DNA from: Symsagittifera roscoffensis
Lineage: Eukaryota; Xenacoelomorpha; Acoela; Convolutidae
Direction: 5' to 3'
DNA length: 64,000 nucleotides
Assembly (NCBI RefSeq): GCF_963678635.1
Contig: NC_087066.1
Coordinates: 53,396,312-53,460,311 of the forward strand
Shown here in pieces: positions 1 through 10,189 of the stretch. Below the pieces are notes generated by a model. It searched no databases and had not been told where the DNA came from. It saw nothing but the letters and a program-made list of their open reading frames with translations. Position 1 is the first letter of the stretch; each line of letters starts with the position of its first letter. Both the position numbers and the translations under genes were made by a program.

Positions 1-1
1 T

Positions 2-934
2 CTTGGAGAGAAAACTGAGTTGGACTCTGACGAGAGTATAATCTCCCTTGATGTGAACAGTTTGTACACTAATGTCCCGCTCAAGGAAGCGGTTGAAATA
101 ACCCTGAGGAGATTATATGAGCAAGTCAACCCTCCGGAGACATCTCGCAAGACTATGAAAAAACTAATAAATTTGGCAGTGAGTAAGGTACACTTTAAAT
201 GCAATGGTTTGTGGTATGTAAAAAAAACGGTTTAGCAATGGGCGCCTCCCTTGCAGTATTATTGGCCAATTTGTGGCCCAAAGAAGACGAACCTGCATTA
301 AAGAAAGAAGTACCAAAACTGAATGTGCTAAATGAGGGTAACAAGGAAGTGTGCCCTAGATGTCAGAAAAAGGTGACATATCGGACAAAAGGGGTAGAAT
401 GCGAAGCTTGTTTGAATTGGTACCACTTAGGGTGTAGTAACATATCGGAATCCGAATACGCAGATATCGCTGAAACAGTATGGTATTGCATGACTTGCAA
501 AAAACAACAGGAAGCAGATCGCACTGACTGTGAATATTGTTAAAGTTTTTCTAAGATATGTGGACGACATAGTTAGAACGGTCGAGGGTGATCCTGGGGT
601 AGTTCACGAGGCTGCCAGTGAGTTGCATACAAACTTGCAGTTCACCAAAGAAGAACTTGATAGTAACGGCAATTTGGCCTTTTTGGACTTAAATTTCAAC
701 GTGGATTCAAGAAAAAAGGTCACATGTGGTTGGTACCAAAGACCCACTGATACCGGCACCATTCTAATTTTCAGAGGCTGCACACCTTTGCAGTACAAAA
801 GAAACGTTATTGAAAGGACGTTTTATAGGGTTTTCAGAATTACCTCAACTTGGGAAAGTTTTGGCCACGCAATGGAAAAAATCGGAAGCAATGGATTGAA
901 AATCAAAATCCGGAAAATTGGTCTGACAGGGTAG
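2..934 (+). pseudogene. Penelope-type reverse transcriptase with inserted PHD-like zinc finger
   Basis: Three overlapping frame segments (to 235, 199-543, 530-934) together give a Penelope-type RT. Motif A (SLDVNSLYTNVPLKEAVEI) lies near 50-100, motif B (GLAMGASLAVLLANLWP) near 230-280, and motif C (RYVDDIV) near 556-576. Between B and C, at about 352-510, is a Cys/His module: CPRC, then CEAC, then WYHLGC, ending WYCMTC. This is the spacing of a PHD/zf-RING-like finger. The frame changes at about 228 in a poly-A run and again near 535. The RT would copy RNA at the nick made by the endonuclease downstream. The domain calls are firm; the finger's role (chromatin or nucleic-acid binding) is inference. 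Confidence 0.85.
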
Positions 935-981
935 CGTTTTAAACTCTTAACAACGTCATTGAGGGAAAGAAAAATTTAGAG

Positions 982-1473
982 GTGAAGGCATCAGAACCGA
1001 GAAACGATACTTGGTTGAAAGACTCAGCCCTTCTTACAATGCAATATCGAGGCAATCCATCTCAACTGTTAACCGCAAACGTTCGGCTAATATCCGGGGC
1101 ACAAACAATTTTTACAACAAGAAAAATGAAAACATGCTTGCCATCCCTCAAAACTTCCTTTGCTCGTGAACTGAGACCCAAAGTGGTGTACAAGCTTACA
1201 TGTAGTGGAGGTAACTCCACCTATGTTGGCCAGACAGTCCGACATTTAGCCACGAGGGTCGATGAACACCGATGGACTCCCCAGTAGGGCAACACTTGTT
1301 AGAATGTAATAAGAAGGTAGGCGGTACTGCTGAGCTGAAGTCAGAGATTATAGACTAGTCAGCTAATACTCATAAGCTACTGACACTAGAGGCTGTACAT
1401 ATTTGGAGGGAGAGGCCGAGGATCAACACACGCGATGAACTCAGGAGACGGGAAAATATACTAAAATTATAGA
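982..1473 (+). pseudogene. GIY-YIG endonuclease domain of the Penelope-like element
   Basis: The segment 982-1287 contains VVYKLTCSGGNSTYVGQTVR followed by H(L)ATRVDEHR, the first half of the GIY-YIG nuclease of Penelope-like elements, including the catalytic Tyr and Arg region. The rest (QHLLECN..., then LEAVHIWRERPRINTRDE) continues in another frame from about 1270 to 1470 and contains an in-frame TAG near 1357. The domain normally nicks the target to prime reverse transcription. Here it is broken by one frameshift and one stop and is a relic. It follows the RT after a short linker, as in other EN+ Penelope elements. Confidence 0.85.
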
Positions 1474-1983
1474 CTGTGCATATCATGGCTAAAAGTTAAA
1501 AAACTGACATGTAAGAATCAAAAATAATCCCAAATTGAAATTTTATGACCATGAAAGAACAAAAAACTAGAAAATCTCAGAAATTTACAGGAAAAAGTTA
1601 TTCATGATTACGTAATTTATTATGTCACTACAGTTGTTTAAATTTGATTGGTTATAAAGTTTTAGAGCATTTTTAGACATGTTTCTCATTTTTCAGATCT
1701 TTGATTCTTTTGTAAAAATTGTAAAAAATTTTTTAATCCTGATGATGTGCGAAAACTAAATGTGCGAAAACGTTTGAATTAACATTTTACATTTCTTATT
1801 TTAAATTACAAAGTTGAATTATTTTCAAATGTGCAAGTGTATGCCAGTTATTAATGAACAGTGAGTGAAAGTAAGTTTACATTAATAACAAGGTATATTA
1901 TAAACATGTACTTTATAGATCCAAAATCTGGCAATTAGAGTTACTGTTTTTCCCTAAATGAACTTAAAATTAATCCATGATAA
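1474..1983. other. AT-rich non-coding stretch
   Basis: No coding potential was recognised. The first ~300 bases are probably the 3' untranslated tail of the Penelope-like element. The remainder is AT-rich sequence without a recognisable feature. Confidence 0.5.
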
Positions 1984-2397
1984 TTTACCATGACGGCTCA
2001 AATTTTTTTTTTTCGAGATATGGCGTTCGTTATAAAATTTTCGTTTTTTCTTAAACGTAGATATAAAAATACTAGCCGAACTTGAAGTTCTCAACCCCAG
2101 TGGGGTGCTGTAGGGGTATACATAGGAGTTCCAAATCTGGCGTCCAAATTTGGTTCAAATCCTTTTTGGTTTCGAGATATGGCGTTTCTTTTATGACATT
2201 TTCAATAGAAAAAAAAATTTGGATAAAAAAATTTAATCGAACTTGGAAGTCTCAACCCTAAAGTAGGTTGATTTCAGAGTACGCTCAGGAGTTGCAAATC
2301 TGGGGTCCAAGTATGACTGCTCAAATCCTTTTGATTTTCCAGATCTGTCGTTTTGATGATTTTGGCGTTTTTTTTTCTTCAAAAAACTTGGATGTTA
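1984..2397 (+). repeat. ~160-bp diverged satellite, left block (about 2.5 units)
   Basis: Landmarks recur at about 2013-2026, 2171-2186 and 2333-2350 (CGAGATATGGCGTT-like). Each is followed by a poly-A/T stretch, then GAACTTGAAGT-like, CTCAACCC and GGAGTTGCAAATCTGG-like blocks, giving a period near 160. The array stops abruptly at the LTR start. The same family in the same orientation lies at 54632-55130 on the far side of the retroelement complex. Confidence 0.8.
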
Positions 2398-2565
2398 TGT
2401 GACATTCGACCAAAATGGATCAAAATGCAGATTCAGCAGATTCGGAAATTTAGCAGCAAACCTTCCGAATTGACGGTTTTAAGCGATTAACGACGTTATT
2501 GGGACGATTAGTCAAACGGTGAAGGTCAAGATGTTCTGGTATTTTGGAATTTTAAAAATTCGAAG

Positions 2566-2577
2566 TATGACGTCATA
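2566..2577. promoter_or_regulatory. CRE/ATF-like palindrome in U3
   Basis: The sequence TATGACGTCATA contains the perfect 8-bp CRE core TGACGTCA about 290 bp upstream of the TATA box. It is preserved in the other type A LTRs (24841-24848, 27903-27910). The type B LTR has the related TTACGTCA. A role in bZIP-driven transcription is inferred from the motif alone. Confidence 0.45.
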
Positions 2578-2716
2578 TTTCTGAGAAACGTCAGAAACGG
2601 CCATTTTGGCAGAAAGTCGAAGAAAAACACAACAACGATAGTTGCGACGACGACAACAACGAGAAAATTGAGAATCATAATCGGAGAAAAGCAGAAGTAG
2701 CAGAGACCGCTCCGAG

Positions 2717-2766
2717 TTGCAACTATTGTGTCGCTACAATAGTTGCAAGGCCGTTGCGAACAACGG
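2717..2766 (+). other. Pair of conserved hairpins in the LTR
   Basis: 2717-2729 and 2736-2748 are perfect 13-bp inverted arms (TTGCAACTATTGT) around a 6-nt loop. Immediately after, 2751-2766 forms CCGTTG-CGAA-CAACGG, a 6-bp stem with a tetraloop. Both stems persist in the diverged type B LTR near 54258-54308 although the second loop differs there. If the TATA box at 2866 sets the start, they lie upstream of it, so they may act in DNA, or in RNA only from the 3' LTR copy. Confidence 0.6.
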
Positions 2767-2865
2767 TGATGGGTGGAAAACCAGCCTTCCGGAAGGAGAA
2801 TAAGAGCCTTATTTCCCCGGATTCAAGAATCCGGAGGGGTCTCATGACTGGAACTGATAGTGTTT

Positions 2866-2873
2866 TATATAAA
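2866..2873 (+). promoter_or_regulatory. LTR TATA box
   Basis: TATATAAA in the LTR, followed about 30 bp later by the likely transcription start. It is conserved in the other type A LTRs, for example inverted near 27606-27615. In the type B LTR it is degraded to TTATAAAAA. Confidence 0.55.
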
Positions 2874-3321
2874 CTTTTAGCTTCCCTGTCATGTCCTGAT
2901 TTGAATTTAATTTACATCTGAATTCATTCTACTAAGATGAGAAGCTAGGAGTTGGGGAGAAAGGTTTGATCCATCTTTGATGGAGATGAGGATTTTTATC
3001 AACTGAACAAAAACAATAATAATTCAATAAGTAGTAGTAACCCTGTTTTTAGGAGTGACCTCGTGGTCTGGGAATACTGAGACCCAGCCATGAGCTCACT
3101 CTTTCTGCATGTAATTAAATTAACTTGAGTGTTTTGACCGAAGCCGAAAGCATTAACGTTTTTGTCGACCCGATGTTAGAAAGACCACCGAAAGTACTGG
3201 CTTGGTAGAGCCGGTTAAAAACATGTAAAGCTCTGTTTAGACGTTAGCCAGTCGTCTTAGGACCTAGTTTTATTTTCCGTCGATATGTATCTTCCGGGCG
3301 AATGTTACATAGATGTTTTTA

Positions 3322-3338
3322 TGGCGCTCCTGGGTGTT
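3322..3338 (+). other. Candidate primer binding site
   Basis: TGGCGCTCCTGGGTGTT begins with TGG, as expected for pairing with a tRNA 3' CCA, and lies 12 nt after the LTR end. It is unchanged in copy R (53675-53691 on the - strand). The implied acceptor stem would end CAGGAGC plus discriminator G before CCA. I cannot name the tRNA. The 12-nt offset from the LTR is larger than usual for Ty3/gypsy elements. Confidence 0.45.
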
Positions 3339-3375
3339 TTTCTTTCTTAACATCATGACCGGCAGAACCGTTAAC

Positions 3376-3401
3376 GAGCATTCCGCTTCGAGCGGATGCT
3401 C
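3376..3401 (+). other. Leader stem-loop just after the primer site
   Basis: GAGCATTCCGCT and AGCGGATGCTC pair around a TCG loop with one bulged T. The stem can be extended outward through CGTTAA/TTAACG. It lies about 40 nt downstream of the candidate primer site, where packaging or dimerisation hairpins are found in other retroelements. The type B leader keeps a weaker version near 53605-53650. Confidence 0.35.
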
Positions 3402-5159
3402 ACATTAACGCCCTAAATAGGCCTAAGCCGTCGGGGCGGAAGGGTAGTTCGGAACGCGGAAGCCTTCCGGATTACCGTGAATAGCTTTTTAACCTAGTTA
3501 AGACCGAAAATTCACGAATCAGGAAGGGTGGGGGGATCGGCCATTTCCTCGTTCCCTGAGAGGTTTGTGACCAAAAACACTTAAAGATATATATAAAACC
3601 AAACAAAAATTAGTATAGTACCCAAGAAAAACAAAAAACATAAAAAATAACTAAAAAAACCAAAAACAGTAAAAAAGTAAAAAATCAGTAGAAATCATCC
3701 CCCAGACAAGATGTGATCCGACCCTCCCGTTTGTTGTTGATAGATATATTGTTGTTACAGGCATTTATGTCAGTCAGGCTCGTTACGATAAATTTTGTAG
3801 CCCGTTTGTGAGGCTTGTACTGTAGGGTTATTTGAGCATTTAAGCACGTTAATGATAAACTGCGCTCAATCCTGAAGGGTCAGCTGATTTGCGCTCTTGG
3901 GAGAAGACTGATCCGGCAAGCAGTACAAGGAGCAACAACAGGGGGCTCAACGACAACAACAATCGACTGTTGGGTATCGCTTTTTGTATAGGCCGTTTTG
4001 TATCCCTTTTGGTACAAAAAGTAAGATAGTAATCTGTGGGGGGCTCGACAGTGCTGCACTGTAGTGAACCTTCACCGAACTGCGAATATCCGAGTTAAGC
4101 ACCTTAAGTCGGATATTAAACAAACCCGGAGGGGTATAGTATTACTAATATTATTACTTATATAGCCTATATTAATACTCCTATATCGTTTTTCAGTGAA
4201 AAACACAGAAAGCAGACCGGTTTTTAGGGTCAAAATAGCGATATTTTGATCCCCCCACAAGTCGCGATTTTTGAGATATCGATATTTTTCGAAACGGAAA
4301 AAAGCGCTAAAGTAGTGTGTTACATCTTAACTGCACTACCATAATAGATAGAACCGGTTAAGTTTAGTTCGGAAGTGGTTGGAACTATTTTGGAACCAAA
4401 AACCGAATTTTCGTGATTTTTGAGAAAACGAAACAATATAAATTCAGAAAATTTTTTGAAAATTTTGAGTTAGAACAGTAAAAATAGTTGTTCGGACAAC
4501 TTCCACTAGTGAATCTACAAGTTTTAAAACCCGCTTCCCGAAACCATCCGGGTTGCAGAGAAATCGAACTTAACGTGTTTGATTTGGTGGATTCATCGAT
4601 CCGGAGGGGTACAGGTAGCATAGTTTTTCGCAATTTTTTTCAACTAAAGCGTTTTAGATCGGGTCTTTTGCATTGAACTAGAAGAGTGTAGGCCTTCTGA
4701 GCTCGGATCAAAAATTTTCAGGTCGAAAAGAACAGAATTGCGGAAAAAGTTAGGCGGAACCTATAGGAGACAAATTTTTTGACTTTAGAAAAAAGACGTT
4801 TTGGTTAATAACTTTAGAACTACTGGGCATATCGAATTGATATTGGTGTCAATAGATCAGAAATTAGCTGAACTTACTGATAGGGACAAAAAATTATTCG
4901 AAAAAGAAAGCTTGAAAAATTTTCGAGATTGTTTTTAGCAAATTCACCAATTTGGGAGGGTAGACCCTTCTCGTTTTATAAATTTTTTTTTTAGAAAAGC
5001 CCTTACACCCCTACCAAAAGGTAATAGCGGTTGAATAAAGTATCTTTTGGCTGTACTAGACGAAAAGGGAAGGCTAAAGGCACAGGAAAACCTTAATCGA
5101 ACCGAAGTTAGGCTTGCGATAAGACCCTTCACCGTTAGCGTGAATTGTCCAATAAGAGG

Positions 5160-5515
5160 CTTAACTTCAATCCGGAAGGGTCTAGGAAGGCATTACATAC
5201 CCCTCCTAGTTAATTTAAAAAATAAAATCGCATCGGAGAACGTATCCGGAGGGGTATAGGTTGAAAAAAGAAAATCTCCGAAAAGCTACTTTTACAAACC
5301 AGAGGGCTCCCTATCCGGAGGGGTCAAAATTTTTTTTTTTTTCAAATTAGGAGGGTTCCGAATCCCGAGGGGTCTTATATTTGCTAATTCGGAGGGGTCC
5401 CAATCCGGAAGGGTCTTACATTTACTAACTCAGAGGGGTCCCAATCCGGAGGGGTCTAAATTTTGCTAGTCCGGAAGGGTCCTATTTTTTTCCAATCCGG
5501 AGGGGTATTATTTTA
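5160..5515 (+). repeat. Cluster of CCGGAGGGGT-like motifs in leader
   Basis: At least ten copies of TCCGGAGGGGT or TCCGGAAGGGT occur here, at about 5170, 5247, 5312, 5362, 5390, 5404, 5431, 5445, 5471 and 5502. Further copies lie at 4126, 4601 and inside the LTR at 2831. The spacing is irregular (13-75 bp) and the intervening DNA is unrelated AT-rich sequence, so this is a dispersed motif rather than a simple tandem repeat. The same cluster is present in both R leader copies (46620-46950 and 51500-51840). Confidence 0.8.
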
Positions 5516-6311
5516 TTAAATGACTTAGATAAACGGAAGAAAGACTAAAGTGAGAGGTATTAGGTTATTAGCAGACAGGCTAGGAATCAGTGACTGCACT
5601 GGTAACTTGCCTTTCAATAAAAACCAGACCAAAACAAAACAGATCCGAACTCGGATATTCGCGACACTAAGTCTAAGCTAAAAAGAACGTAATTCATTGG
5701 TGTGGATTGAAACCCAATACGTTTTTGTGAAAAGTGACTGCCCTGAGGATTGTAGTAGGTCTAGCTCGGGAAGTCCGAAGGCAGATAGGTAACACAGTAC
5801 TCGGTGGGTGCAATAGACACCCACTTGAGAAAATTACTGCCTTCAAAGTTTTGTCTGTTTGGTGCAGCACCAAGCAGTGAAAGCTTTTTCTTTAAAAAAA
5901 AAACTAAAAAAAAAAAGTTCGACTATTGTACTGCGACCGACTAAAAGTACAATACACATACATTTTTGTTCATAGAGGTATTCATATTCTGTCATTATAT
6001 ATTATATTTTTTCTTTTTGTTTTTGATTTTAAATCAACATAAACTGTGCTTGATTGGGTAGTGAGTACACTATCTTTTAAATTGACTGATAACATGATAT
6101 TGTGCTAGTTCTCAAATCTTACGACCGATAATCGGTTAGTGTGAATAAATTATATACAAACTGTACTCTGATAACATACAGGGATTCGTGGTCACTATTT
6201 TATAGAAACTTGTGAAAATTATTGTGTTGTGTCATTATTATTGGTAGTCAAACTATAAGGTCACTAGCAATCGAATTAAGTGTATAGGCGTTAAGAAGTG
6301 ACAAATTGAGA

Positions 6312-9300
6312 ATGAGTCTAGACAAGTCAAGGATACCTAAACGAGGTAATAGCTCTAGGAAATTCATACCTAAAAAGCAAAGAAAAACGATGACCGATCC
6401 TTTTGTGGATTGGATCAAACGAGCCCGGACCGACAAAGGGGAGACGGTTTCAGGCAGAATAGTTGAAACGAGAAGTCAAAAAACCTCAGAAGAGAGAAAA
6501 AAAATGTTGATAGTGGAGGTCAATACAGACCAGGGCATGAATGACAACCAGGAAGTACATGGACTGGAAGGGAGAAGCAGAAGGCTGGCGAGTGAATCTA
6601 CTCCGGTAGAACAAGGCCATGATTTTGCCACTTCCACCGGGACATTGGATCGAGAGGAGATGTCGGAACTGTCCGACATCTCAACTGAAATAGCGGCAAC
6701 TAGAAGATCTCCAACAGACAACACTATGATGGCAGGCGGGACTGAGAAACAAACAACGTCATCATCGTTCTCAGAAAGAATGAGGAACACCTTAGGAAAC
6801 ATCTTTCCATTCACCTTGGGAGGGGGCACAGGAAATGAAGGTGAATCCCAGGAGGAAGAGGACGAAGAAGAGCAAGTGGACTTTGGGTCTCAAGGCAGCC
6901 TCAATAGTTCGACCCAGGAGAATGAGGCATACGCGGAAGGAGAGACTGGAACCATGGACAAATTTGGTGTGGTGAGAACGATAAGCAAAGAGGTAAACAC
7001 ACCGGGCCAGTCGAGGGGCTTCGCGATTATGACAAATTCAGAGCCGCAACATGGGGAGAGTAGAAACAGAGGGCTAGGCAACGCATTGGCGCATCCTGAG
7101 GTGGTTAATGAAAAGACGTCGAGGCAAAGAGTCAAGGCGCGAATCTCGACCAGCACGAAGCTACCTGGGACCGACAGGGTTACACCGCCACTAGTGACGC
7201 CACTCGTGGATAACGGGGCAGCACTAGAAGAAGCCTTGAACAACATAGTGGACAGTTTAGGAGAACAACATGAACAGATGTCCATAAGAATGAGTGAACT
7301 AGAAAGAGCAGTTCACATTGAAAGAGAAAGTCAGCGGGAAGAAATAAACCGCAATAGACAAGAAGCTGGTAGGAGCGAAAAACGCTTGAAAGAAAGAACG
7401 GACGAGCATATAGCGAAGAACTTGTCTGAATGACAAGAGAAGCGGAACAGAGAGAGTTACGCTTAAGAGACGACATGGAGAAGTTAAGAATTCAGCAAGA
7501 GCAGTCTCTTGGGACTCTTGACACAAAGATAGACGCGATGATGGAGAGGCGAACTCAGGCTATCATGGATAGGTTGGACGGGCTACTAAGCAGCAAGAGT
7601 GGACCAAAAGAAGCGGAACCGAACTCGGGAGGTCCCAGCAGGGAGCCGAAGGTGAACTTCAACGACCATCAAAAGAGGAGGAGATATGGATCCACTAGAG
7701 GCAGGGGCAGTTCATCAGGCTATGCCACAAGGGATAATAGAACATGGGGCCCGAATAGTAGAGCAAGTTCAACGGGGAACAGAGAGACTTCTAATGAACG
7801 GCCAACGCAAGGCACACATGCGACTGGGAGAAGTGATCCCGGTAACAGAGGACATGCGAGCCCGGGGAGGAGTCATGTGGGCCAAGGGCGAAACACTCAC
7901 GGCGATTCGGATTGCAAGGATGCACCGCATACAGAGCCTTTGACAAGGTGTGAGGACACTAAGGCGGGACACTCAAGGGATGCTACGGCAATGGCCACAG
8001 CCTTTGAACCCCTAAACAGGTCTTTGGAGACATTCCTTACAAGGTTATCCAGAACCAATGAACGCAGTGAGAAGTCCAGAAGAGTCTTTAAGAAACCAAG
8101 ATACTATAAAGACGAATCTGATGGCTGTATTGATACCTGGATAGAGGTAATGAAAATGCATTTCGAGGAAGAGGACTTGTCGGAAAGACAGGAATGCAGT
8201 GCGCTCACCAGTAACTTGGAAGGGACAGCCCTGAACTGTGTCATGGCCAAGAAGCAATATCAGCGTGACACAGCAGAGAAGATCTTCGAAATCTTGTTAA
8301 ACCTTTTTGGATCAGGGGTGCAGGGGCACCAAGCAATGATGCGCTTCGAGAAACGGAGACAACGGGAAGAACAAACGATAGACAAGTTTCTAGACGACTT
8401 GGAAATGCTGAGAAGACGCAGCCAACCGGATGAGTCAAACCGAAGGATGAACCTGGCAGTAGCCTCAAAATTCGTCGATGGTGTGAAGAATGATGAACTT
8501 CGAACAATGCTAGCAACGCATTACACACCACTATCAACCAATGCGCCAACACCAGAGGAGTTGAGGCACAAGTCAAAAGAGTATCTTTTGTTGAACCCTC
8601 CTTCGAGATCTGGGTACTACAAGAACAATTATGGCAATTTTAACAAACCAAGGGAACAACCAAGGCCAGCAAACCAAGGAAACAACTGGTACAAACCGAG
8701 GGATGATATGGACAAGAGACGCTCTTGTGCCAATTGCAGTTCAACAGACCATCATGTGTCGGCATGCCCAACTTACAAACAGGGCATGAAAGCAATAGGC
8801 TTTAGCCTCGAGGTAGAAGATGCGTGAAGTCGACCATGAAGATTTCATGAGGGGAGTAATTGTAAAATTCGGAACGAAGTGTTTCTTTTGCAACTTGGAA
8901 GGTCATTTGAAATCAAATTGTCCGCAATTCTGGGATGCAGTGGCAGACATCAAGCATCCAAGGCATGAAGAAGCTTTGTCAGGAGTGAAAGCCAGCAAGG
9001 CTCGCCTGTTGAGTGAAGCGGAGGCACGCAGAAAAGATAAACCTCAAGAGCTGGTGGCAAAGAAAATGCAAGCGGTAACAGAAGAGACACGTGAACCGGA
9101 ACCAGCAACTGCGGCCGATGACTTCAAGATTGATTATAGGGCAGTCGCGAGGGATGCTCTAATTAGAGTGCAGCAGGAACTGGTGACGAAAGAGATCGAA
9201 CAAAAAGTGAAACTCGAACTGGAGAATGAGAAACTACAGGAGCAACTGAATACCTTCGAAGCAACGGAAGTCGAGGAGACTAAAGCACCAAGCAGTTTGA

Positions 9301-9644
9301 GCATGAAACTTAATGTGATCTCCGGTCAGAGGTTCGGCATGGTGCCACAAGGAAGCAAGATACAGTCGATAATCTCAGTGGCCGGACATCAGGTAATCAG
9401 AAATCTGAGTGAACCATCCGAGTTCACTTTGATGCATTTGGACAAATATGCAGATTATCTGAGGCAGATGGAGCCACGCACTGAGTCGAGAGCTGTGCGA
9501 GCACTACTAACAACGGGTGGCCCACGCATAAAGAAACTTCATGGACGCTACCTGGAGGTCTATGGGCCGTATCAAGTGATGCTGAACGTGGATGGAATCA
9601 GTATCTACACTAGGACTTATGTAACAACAGATGATGTCAAATAG
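6312..9644 (+). pseudogene. Gag of copy F (frameshifted)
   Basis: The first in-frame ATG is 6312. Three frame segments (to 7433, 7430-8827, 8820-9644) match the intact 1161-codon frame of copy R. The N-terminal ~370 residues are acidic and charged, ending in an Arg/Glu-rich coiled coil. A low-complexity Arg/Gly/Ser-rich stretch follows (about 7670-7940), then a Retrotrans_gag-type capsid region (about 8000-8590). Two CCHC knuckles come next: CANC-SSTD-H-HVSA-C near 8726-8767 and CFFC-NLEG-H-LKSN-C near 8881-8922. A Glu/Lys-rich helix closes the region before protease. Gag would assemble the particle and bind the RNA. One-base indels near 7425, 8820 and 9640 disrupt it. Confidence 0.9.
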
Positions 9645-10113
9645 GGCAGATCAATTTGGGTGAGGAGGAACTCAAAGTCCGCAGGATAGGCCATGACGCC
9701 ATGATGGAACAAGATGCAGTACACATTGGGTATGAAGCAGATGTCACCGCACATCTGCTCGACACCAACGGGACGAAAATCAGAGTAACAGGGCTTCTGG
9801 ACACAGGAGCGGTAGTGAGTGTGATGCCGATAAAAACTTGGGAAAGAATGGGCTTCACGAGGGAAAATCTAATTCCAACGAATCTCCGACTGGCCGCCGC
9901 CAACTGAGGAGCTATTTACGTAGCCGGAAGAACACCAATAACGGTCCTCCACATGGGAGGACGGGATCTTTGGATGAGCTTCCTGGTGGTAGAGAATTTG
10001 GACGACGCTCTAGAGAATTTGGAGATTTTGTCAGGAATTTTGACGTGATGATTGACTTGAACAACGGTCTGATACTGATTAGAAACCCAGACCGGAAGTA
10101 TGTTAAGAAATAA
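9645..10113 (+). pseudogene. Retropepsin-type protease of copy F
   Basis: LLDTGAVVSVMP near 9793-9828 is the active-site loop (Asp-Thr-Gly) of a retroviral-type aspartic protease. The C-terminal half (IYVAGRTPITVL, then GRDLWMSFLVV and DFVRNFDVMID) follows to about 10095. In-frame TGA at 9905-9907 stands where copy R has CGA, and a frame change or short deletion lies near 10005. Protease is in the same reading register as Gag in the R copy, so the ancestor probably made Gag and protease from one frame. It would process the two polyproteins. Confidence 0.85.
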
Positions 10114-10189
10114 TAAGATAAAAACAGACGAAAACAAGGTGCCAATTTTTTTATATGATAGAACCCTCGACATGATAGAACCCTCGAAA

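Larger units (their letters stand above)
1..1790 (+). mobile_element. Penelope-like retroelement, decayed, cut by window edge
   Basis: The stretch reads, in changing + frames, as the second half of a Penelope-like reverse transcriptase followed by a GIY-YIG endonuclease, the diagnostic pair for EN+ Penelope-like elements. The 5' half lies outside the window. At least two frameshifts and an in-frame stop break it, so it cannot be active. The 3' non-coding tail after 1473 is AT-rich and at 1739-1770 has CTGATGA followed by two GAAAA tracts, reminiscent of the hammerhead-like motifs known in Penelope repeats, but no convincing stem was found. The 3' limit is approximate. Confidence 0.85.
2398..3309 (+). 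repeat. 5' LTR of copy F (type A)
   Basis: This 912-bp segment begins TGTGACATTCG and ends CGAATGTTACA, and recurs with only scattered differences at 24671-25584 and, inverted, at 27170-28081. It contains a CRE-like palindrome, two hairpins, one CCGGAGGGGT motif and a TATA box, followed by the presumed transcription start. A diverged type B version of the same LTR is present at 53704-54631 and 25613-26311. Confidence 0.93.
3310..6311 (+). other. ~3-kb untranslated leader of copy F
   Basis: There is no long coding frame between the LTR and the gag ATG. The stretch contains the candidate primer site, a stem-loop, many copies of a CCGGAGGGGT-like motif, and poly-A/T runs near 5330 and 5890. It is conserved base by base with the R leader over long stretches, including the CCGGAGGGGT motifs, so the region is a real part of the element rather than inserted host DNA. 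A 3-kb leader is unusually long for an LTR retroelement. Confidence 0.75.

Noticed and set aside
5160-5515. CCGGAGGGGT cluster as a CRISPR-like array
   Set aside because: Repeats are only ~11 bp, spacers are irregular and similar to the surrounding leader, and the DNA is animal.
4072-6300. Several 60-80-codon frames in the leader on both strands
   Set aside because: They are short, differ between leader copies, overlap the CCGGAGGGGT motifs and show no protein-like composition.
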